DNA of 64,000 bases, from positions 1,789,001-1,853,000 of the forward strand of contig NC_060236.1 in the NCBI RefSeq assembly GCF_021155775.2, given 5' to 3'. The translations under genes were made by a program, and so were the position numbers. The notes under the pieces were generated by a model. It was not told the origin of the DNA, made no database searches, and worked only from the letters and a program-made list of their open reading frames with translations. Origin of the DNA: Neodiprion pinetum (taxonomy: Eukaryota; Arthropoda; Insecta; Hymenoptera; Diprionidae). Shown here piece by piece: positions 25,786 through 34,700 of the stretch (position 1 is the stretch's first letter; each line of letters begins with the position of its first letter).

Positions 25786-28700
25786 CTCCATTCATCGCCA
25801 GCCAGTTTGTCCCGAGCCATTCACTTTACGCCGTCCGGTCATGAATTGTGTATAATAATTATATGCAGCTCACTTTCTTTGCCACTATTTTTATGCCTTT
25901 GCGACGCGACGGGATCCGATGCGATATATCTCGGAGATATTCTCTCTACTTCGTTCTTTACTAATGAACCGACAAGACGTATTTTTCGTCTCGATCTTCT
26001 GGTAACTAATAAGAAAATTTCTCCAATTTTACAACCCACCGAAGGAGCTTTTATCAGAATCATAAGTACTTTGAGACCAACGGAATGGAAAGAAAGAATT
26101 CCATTGGTTTGGATCTTTTTATCCATCCATCCTCGTCTTGTTTAATTTTTTTTTTTTTTTTATCTCATCTTCAATTCTCGCCTTGACTTCTTACCGGCGG
26201 AATGAAATTTTTGTATATTACCAGAGTGTTTTTATAACACGCGAGCGTGTTGTGTGTGCTCAAGATTATTTCTCCTCCTCCTCCTCCTCCTCCTCCTCCT
26301 CCTCCTCCTCCTCCTCGTCTGTCCTGCGAGAGAAGAAGGGAGTCTGGAGGAGTGTCGTCGTCGTTGTCACCAAGCAGCTCGTTCCTTGATACCACGCGTG
26401 CTCTTTGCTCAGAAGGCATTTTACCACCAGGCTTTATTATATCTAACGCTACTCCCCCATACCGGATGTCAACCCATTGGCGCCACCACCGCCAGCTACT
26501 CAAATGTCCCGTAAAGTGTAATATCTCGCTTTTATACTCGACGGGACGATTACTCAAGCCGTTCGATATGCTGCCGCAGACGCCCCCTAGAAGTTGAAGA
26601 AACACGCGCGAGTTTAACTACCTAATTATGAGAAAGAAAACCATCCGATATATCCAAGTGTCTTTGTACCAACGTCATTTTCTCTATCGCTGATTCTTTT
26701 CTTTTCTCTCTGTCGTCCTTTCGTTGGGTGAAGAACGTGCGTTTAATAATGTACCGCGTTTCGCTTGTCGCCAAACGCGAGAGACCAAAGATGAGAGGAT
26801 CTCGATCTTTAAATTGAATGTAGAAAAAAGGAAGGAACGGGGAGAGACGAGAATTAAAAGGCAACGACTCATTCAACGGCTGTTCCTCTCCGCGGATGGA
26901 TGAACCGTCGTGTTGTGGTGGCTGCATACTCGCGCACTGGCAGTATGGACACTATGAATTATTCACGACGAGACACACTCTTAGTGCATTCCCAAACGTG
27001 CATGTATGTATACCTAGAACAAGATTTAATGGCACGAGCGATGAGGAGGAGAGAAAACGGTGGCGATGATCGCGACATGAAGAACAGGATCTATCTGGAA
27101 CCATGCGTGGTTTCGACCAGATCTATACCCGTGATACGATGATATTAGCAGGCCAGATCTCTTTGCCTGTTGATTATTTCTATAATTTCTTGGTTTACAT
27201 CGCGATCTTGTTCGAAATCAAATTTTTCCACCACGAATGTACGACCGGTTGCTAAAGCTCTTTCAATTTTTAATTACCTTTCAGATCCCGTTCTGGTTAC
27301 GGTTCGAGCAGCGGTGACGAATCGGAAGGCGAGTACGGATCCTCGTCCCTGAATCCGGCAAACTCGTTGAATTCGAATTCGGGGACAAACACCGCACAAC
27401 AGGGGCCAGGAAAACACATAAACAAAGGACGTTGGACCAAAGAAGAGGTGAGAAGAATCGGTGGTTGATGGAAGATATTCTTCTCGTTTGTTTTTACCGT
27501 TTATTCATGTACCGTGTAAAAAACGAATTTACTTTTCATTGGGAAAACTGAAAAATGAGAAGGGAATGAAAAATCAAAATGAGAAGAAGAAAAAAAAAAA
27601 TGGGCCGGATGAAAGAAACAAGGGGGCAAATTAGGGCCCCGACAAAGAGGAGGAAAAAGGGCTGATTCACCCTGAGTTATATAATAGCGCGTGATGGTTA
27701 CGTACGGGCAGATGTAACCTATAACAGATGCGTCTGGGTATAGGTGAGAGTTTGTGCACGTGGGGTGCAGTGCCCGTACCTACGGCTATCTCTATACCTG
27801 TATATTCGTTTATGGGATATTTTCCCATGGGAAAGGTTACAAAGGTTGATCACACGTGCTCATATGCGTGCATGCCTCATATTGTGTATATTTACGGTCA
27901 AATGGGTGTCGTGAATCGATGTTTTTTTTCCATTTCTTTATTCGGCAAAGAAAAGCGCGTAATCAATTCTTCTGTGTCAGGCTCATTGACCCTTGAAAAA
28001 TTTTATACGTAAAATTCATATTCAATGGAAGACTGATTTTCATTTGAATCGTTCATATTTTTCATGTCCGCATTCTCCTTTCGGTTCAAATTACACCCTC
28101 ATTTGATTTCAATCATTTTTCCATCAAATGTACAGATTCCTCGGTGAAAACTGAGGATAAAGTTCCTTTGCGAAATTGTTGAGAAACTTACGGTTCTCGA
28201 GTTACGGGACTAATAAGGTCGGCCAATCAGAGCTCGCGTAGAGGTAAGGCCCTTAGTGACGTCAGATGCGTCTCGGCGCGGCGATTGGCCGCTTCGGTGA
28301 TTTTCTCGTAACTCGAGAATCGTCGATCGCTCAAAGTTCGCGCAAAGGAACTTTCGCCTCGATTTTTCGCGAGGAATTCTTGCAATGTACAATCTTTCAT
28401 CTCGGTTGAAATATTGAAATTTGGCTTTCGTTTTCGCAGGACGCGCTTCTGAAGCAACTTGTCGGCACTACGGAAAAACTCGGATCAGGATTACGCTGGG
28501 ACGCGGTTGCCGCTCATTTTCCGGACCGAAGTGACGTCCAGTGTCAGCAGAGATGGGTCAAGGTTGTGAACCCGGAGCTGGTGAAAGGGCCCTGGACGAA
28601 AGAGGTATAGATTTTTTTTCTCCGTAGAATAACAATTTCGTGTACTGTTTCCGAGAACCGGAACAGACCTGAGTTTCGCGCTGTCTGGGTCGAGTTAAAC

Positions 28701-31700
28701 CCCGCCGTGGGTTTAAAAGGGCCCGAAAACTGTACGAGGAAACGTCTGCGTCGTCGTATAACATTACCAGGGCCTTAACCTGGCCTGCGGGCCCACGCAG
28801 GGTTCGGGCCCAACCCAAGAACGCGCTGTAATGCATTCCTTCAAGGCTGGCCCCGGGGCCCGACTGCCGTAAGGCTCTTTGAGCAGGGCTAAATCCCAAA
28901 GAAGAACAGGTTTCGCTCGGTCCCTTTGAAATCTTTTCCCGCGCGCGGGATTTTTCGGCCCTAATCAACCGGCGATGATCTCAAACGTATACACAAACGC
29001 ACATGACGACTACGGTTCCAGATCTCGGGACGATCTTATCTGGTTCCCGTTCTTCTCGTGAAACTCATTTTAATTACTTCGTTTGCAGATCGCTTTCGGT
29101 GTTTTGGAAAAATGATGGTATGCGTTCAACACCTTAACCTGGTCGAATATTAGGCGGAAAAAAAATTAGAACAGTGGATCAGAGGACGAGAATATCGCGC
29201 AGGCACTCGCCGATCTATAACGGAAAACGAAACCCGGTGTTGTTTGGGCCTTACGACCTTGGCCGATAGGTATTATGCCCAGTGTGTTGTGGCTATGGTT
29301 CCCACGCGGCATTCCGATAGCCAGTGGCGCCGATGCCGCGCAGCCCAGCGCAGGCGCTTGATCCTCGTTAATCGACCTTCACGCAAGTCGGAAACCCTGC
29401 AGCGCATCCATCAATTATCCCCACACTGGATACAATACGCTGTTTTAGTACTAATGTATATTCAAATTCGTGAAATATATTATGTAAACCGGAGATTTGT
29501 GCTGTAAAGATTTTCAATTGAGCAGAGTATAAAATGAAAAAGGAAAAAAAACACATATTAATGATAAAGGTAGTTAAAAATTTGAAATCTCGCATCACAA
29601 GACGCCAGCTAGCGGGAGAAAATATAACCCTCTTTACGTGTACATATTTAATTACGAAACTGGTTTCTCATGGTAAATTTCACCGGATGCACCGTGTCAA
29701 AGTAATAAACTGTAAGCTCGAAAACTCGCCACGAGGTTCTTCGTGTCTTGGTACTAGGATAATTAACCTAAACTAATCAGCTGCCAGCGATTCGCGCCGC
29801 CATATTGCCCTAGCTACGGCTAGACTTTGGTTACCAACAGCGGAGTCGAAAAATTCCCTAGGAATTCCCGCGTTTTTTCAAAAGCTGGGTAAAAATTGGT
29901 ACTCAGAAAGAGATACGAAGTGAGATAAAGAGAGGCTTAGAAAAAAGGAGTCCTTAACTCAGGTCCCCGTAAGGAGATTCAGGTTCTTTGTTACCGCCCC
30001 GCGGATGTTCGTTCGCGGGCAAGCAGAAGGAGTAGAATCTCTGAGACGACGACGACGAAGAGGAGCTAGCAGCGAGCGTCCCGCGGGTGCGGCTGCAGGA
30101 GGACGCGCCGACCGACGAGATGTTATGCACTTTCAAGTGCCAATGCACTCTGCACGTCGTCGGCGCTGCATCCAAGGGCAGCTATGAGAGACTCTCGGTG
30201 CACATCGCGCGGTGTTGCTGGGGCCTCAGGGTCGCATGCCACATTCACTGGGCCAACCGCGAGATAGAAGAAGGGACCCGACGGCCGTCCCGCAGACCAT
30301 CAACGTGGCAATAATAAACCGCCACTTGTCCAACCGCGAATATACATACACATATAAATATATATATAATGTATGCATGTCTCCTTCTCTCTCTTTCTTC
30401 GCTCCCGGCTCGCCGAACAGGAAAGGCCCAATTCTTTATCTCCGGTCGACCCGCAAACTTCAACGCCGTAGCTATTAATAAATTTTACCACTCACAGTAG
30501 GTATCGGGAGCAAAAATTATTCTATTTATTCATGTTTATTTCTTAATTTTCGATTGTCTGATTTATATCATCGCGATTGGCGGTATTGTGCGGGAACTGT
30601 AGACGTTCCCCCTGACTTTCTCACGCGATAAGGAGACCCATACGCGTATACCAAGCGCGAAATTTTATCGAAACTCTCGTACATATTTAAAAATAAAAAA
30701 GTCCCTTGCACACAGTACCGCCGGTACAATCATGCGACTTTTGCATCTTATGTAATGATCCCGCATATATGTACATATATACTGAGTTTGATGCTGCGCG
30801 CTATTTGTGGGTGGAAAGGTTCCAGGAAAAAAGGGTCGGCTAACCGCAGCTTATCACGGTATCGCGCACACGCTTGCAATCAGAAAACTTACGTACATAC
30901 ACACATGGAAATACTTATTCATATCTCTCTGTGAGTATGTACGCTCATGTACGNNNNNNNNNNNNNNNNNNNNNNNNNNNNNNNNNNNNNNNNNNNNNNN
31001 NNNNNNNNNNNNNNNNNNNNNNNNNNNNNNNNNNNNNNNNNNNNNNNNNNNNNTCTCTCTCTCTCTCTCTCTTTCTATCGGTCTCTGCCGCGCCAGGCAT
31101 TAAACTCTTCATTTTATATACGCGTATAGCCGCGTATAAGCCGAGCCTCGGGTCCCACCAGTTGGTGGCCTCGAAAAGAACGAATTATTCAACAACAATC
31201 CGTTCTTCTTAGAAACGGGGCCAACTAGGCTTGTTTTTATTTTTTCATTCCTTTTTTTTTTTTTTTCTTTCTCCCTTTTTCGCGATCCGCGATCACGGCC
31301 GAGGTCGATTATGATATCACCTACTTATTCGAGTACCTAATTATAATATAAATTAGGGTAAATGTTAAAATAGCGTTAGCCAATTTTTAGATTGTATAAT
31401 CCACTATACGAAAGGTGTTTCCGTCTACTTAACAGTTTCACCAATTTCGCTCGTCTAAATTACTCTACTCGGTATTTACAGGAGGATGAAAAAGTCGTCG
31501 AGCTGGTCGAGAGGTACGGACCGAAAAAGTGGACGCTGATAGCGAGGCACCTGAAAGGTCGCATCGGCAAACAGTGTCGCGAAAGATGGCACAATCACCT
31601 GAATCCTGGTATAAAGAAAACCGCATGGACCGAGGCCGAGGACCGTGTAATTGTCGACGCTCACCGCAGGTACGGTAACCAGTGGGCGAAAATCGCGAAG

Positions 31701-34700
31701 CTCCTCCCTGGACGGACGGATAACGCGATTAAAAATCACTGGAACAGTACCATGAGACGGAAATACGAGGCCGAGGACGGAAAGGTCTCGTCGTCAAGAG
31801 GCAAGTTTCATTCCTCTTTTAAACCCTCGAAGAAATTCATCAAATTCTTCAGAATCAGTCAAGTTTTATCGACATCTATCGGTCTTGTTGGATGACGCGC
31901 ACTCAGTTTTTTTTTTTTTTTTTTTTTACACAATTTCATTGAAGCTCGCTATACTTGTTTCAATCTTTTCATACTATTCCTCGACTTATTCTGTGGCTCA
32001 CCGAGATAGCGTGTCTCCGGTTGATCAGCGGTGTTATGTTGCGTGAATCGCGGTCGGTAGTTATAATAAGTACCAACCCGTTCGCTTATCTATCGTGTAA
32101 GTACAACAAGACACCGCTTATTCTAAGAGACAATCCTCTGTCGGCGAACGAGGGACCTCATGGGCTTGTTTTGGAGCGCTTAAACCAATTGACGCCCTTA
32201 ATCAACCACCCAGACGCTTGCGAAGAGAGAGAAGCCAATGCGACAAACGTTCAAAGCGTTTATTGCCGCGGGGAAATTTATATTTCTTTTTTCCCCAACT
32301 CTTTACTTGAGAGAAGATTTTTTTTTAATTCAATATTTTTATACGACTACACTTTTGGTCGACCGTTGTTTGATTTTTTTCATTTATACCCACTACAGGT
32401 AGAGGGAGAAGAAAAAACTCGGATAATCTGGGGAGCGCGAAGAAGGAAACGGTCAATGTTCAGGATGAAAATTCGGCCCAGGGCCTATTAGCGAACTCGG
32501 CTTCTACGAGCGGAGATAGCAGTTCGACTTTAACCGCCGTCAACACTTCTCAAAGCTTGGATATCGATCCGCTGGATTGGGCGCGAGCTTGGGAACAACA
32601 ACAGCAACAATTCCAACGGCTCCATCATCATCAGCAACAAAACAACGAACGCATCGGCTCCGAGAGCCAGCTAAACTCTCCACCTAGAAACTCCGCTTCC
32701 GGAGGAAAACCCGACGTTTCACCACTGTCGAAGTGAGTTTCGCCAAGGAAATTAAATTATCCGTAAATTTGAACGCGAAAAGGCATGTATTGGATATTAG
32801 ATAGAAAGATCAGTTTTGCCAAGCGCAGTCTTTTCGCAGTCTATCCATAGTTAATTACAATTACGCACTGTAGCAATAATTGGCAAACCGACGACTGCAA
32901 ATATTTGTTCCTGGAAGTTTTTCCTTCTGTTATATTGTTTTATTTTTTTCCCCCAAGTCTCCCGTACCACTCATGCGAATCCGCGAATGAGCGCCGTGGA
33001 TCTGAGGATGATTCGGTTGTTATTTTTGTTCACTTTTTCTGGCGATCTGCAAGAGGGAGAACTTACATCGTATATCCTATACATACCTATGTGTATATAT
33101 GTGTATTATGTTCTTACTTTACTTATTGTTACGTCCTTTTTTTCGTTTCTCTCACCTCGCAGGTATTTCGACCTGGAGATCCTTTCGGATGTGGCAAGTT
33201 CGAGGACGTCTGATATCCGTTTGATGCCGATGCCTGACCTTGAGGAAATGGCAGCTCCTGACAAAGAAAAGTCTAGTCCACCACCGATATTGAGAAGAAG
33301 ACGAGTCGCTGCTACGGCGGCAGCTCCAGCTGCAAATTGCAGCGGTAGCAATAGCGGCAGTACGGCTGCACCGGCGACAAGCACCTTGGCGAACACGGCG
33401 CCGACGATGAACGTCGCTCAGAAAATCGATACACCCTATAGCGCCAATCAGCACGACTATCTTCTCGGGCATCAACATCATGTTGGAACCGTGCCGACTA
33501 CGCCGATCAAGCAACTCCCCTTCAGCCCCTCGCAATTTCTCAATATTCCCAGCCCTGAGGCTTCTTGGCCAAGAGCCAGCACGCCCAAGGGAAGCCCCGG
33601 ACCCTTGACCACTCCTCAGCCAAGCGGGCTTAGGAGAAGTCAGACAGGTGAGTTATGGAAAAACTTTCTGTCTCGGTTAGTTGCTTCTTCCAGATACAAA
33701 AGTACTGAGTAGTCGTTGGTAGACTGTCAAAGTTTGTTTTTTCTTTTTCTGTAGAGTCCTACTGAATACAAACTCGTTCATGTATACGTCACGAATCTAC
33801 CGTTGCCTGTTAATATCACGTTACACAATTGTGTCTAAATGTTCATTTGCTTAGGCGGTAGCATGCCGAGGACGCCAACGCCGTTTAAGGATGCATGGGC
33901 AGAGCTGGTGCGTCGTGATGGTCCAACGACGCAATTACCAGCAACGCCAAGTCGCCTGGATGCACTTACGGAAATAATAAAGCAGGAGACAGACCGAGAG
34001 AGTTTGGCCAGCACGAGTATTCTTCAGGATTCCGGTTACTGCACCGGACGAAGACGAGGGAAAGAAAATAGCGCCCCGGGTGGAAAAAGGGCGCGGAAAG
34101 CTCTCTGCCAAGCTTGGGCGAACTCTCACGACAACGGCGACATGAGTTTTGCCGTTGAGACTCCTGTGCGTAAAAAATTAGATTGGTTTTAAATACCTAA
34201 TTTACTAGAATTTTGTTTATTACTTAATTTTTACGTCTATCTATTTTGCAGAGCAAAAGCCTGGACACCTCCGTTCTGTTTTCACCCGCGTCGATGGCCC
34301 TGGATGACAGTTTTCTAGCTACTGGACCAAGCCCATCAAAGGTAGAGCAGCACTGCACGTCCGTTCATCAACTCCAAAACCAAAACCAAAACCAAAACCA
34401 AAACCAAAACCAGAATCCAACCCAAAGCCAACAGCCAGCTCTGTCCTGGTTTTATACGCGTTCCCTTCCCCTTTAGACACGCTAGCCGGCCTCTAATTAT
34501 TATTTTATTTCTTCTTTCTTTCCTGTATGATATTTCCTGCTATATCTTACTATATCTTACTATTTAACTTTTCTCTTCGTTTTTTCTCTCGGTTCTAATT
34601 GAAATAATGTAATTCCTCAGTACAGGTTTCATTGTTTTCCCTTTTCTTTCAATGATTATTCTCCCTCTTGAAACGCGTCGATGCGTTTGAAAAAGTATAA

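Larger units (their letters stand above)
3499..27284 (+). other. Myb intron 1 (~23.8 kb), no nested gene recognised
   Basis: The interval between the first two Myb coding exons. It holds two foldback elements (7158-7906, 22428-23077), a MITE (19616-20023), MITE copies B and C, a transposon remnant at 8730, and dozens of microsatellites and homopolymers. The many open frames are low-complexity or lie inside these repeats; none shows a known domain, and none has flanking splice signals that would add a conserved segment. Nested small RNA genes cannot be excluded by eye. Confidence 0.7.

Noticed and set aside
25741..26145. 134 aa plus-strand frame
   Set aside because: It begins in a GT microsatellite and has no recognisable domain or supporting splice signals.
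32987..33162. Upstream ATG extension of the exon 6 frame
   Set aside because: The frame before 33163 is intronic: a clear acceptor (CTCGCAG) and in-frame join from exon 5 explain it better.
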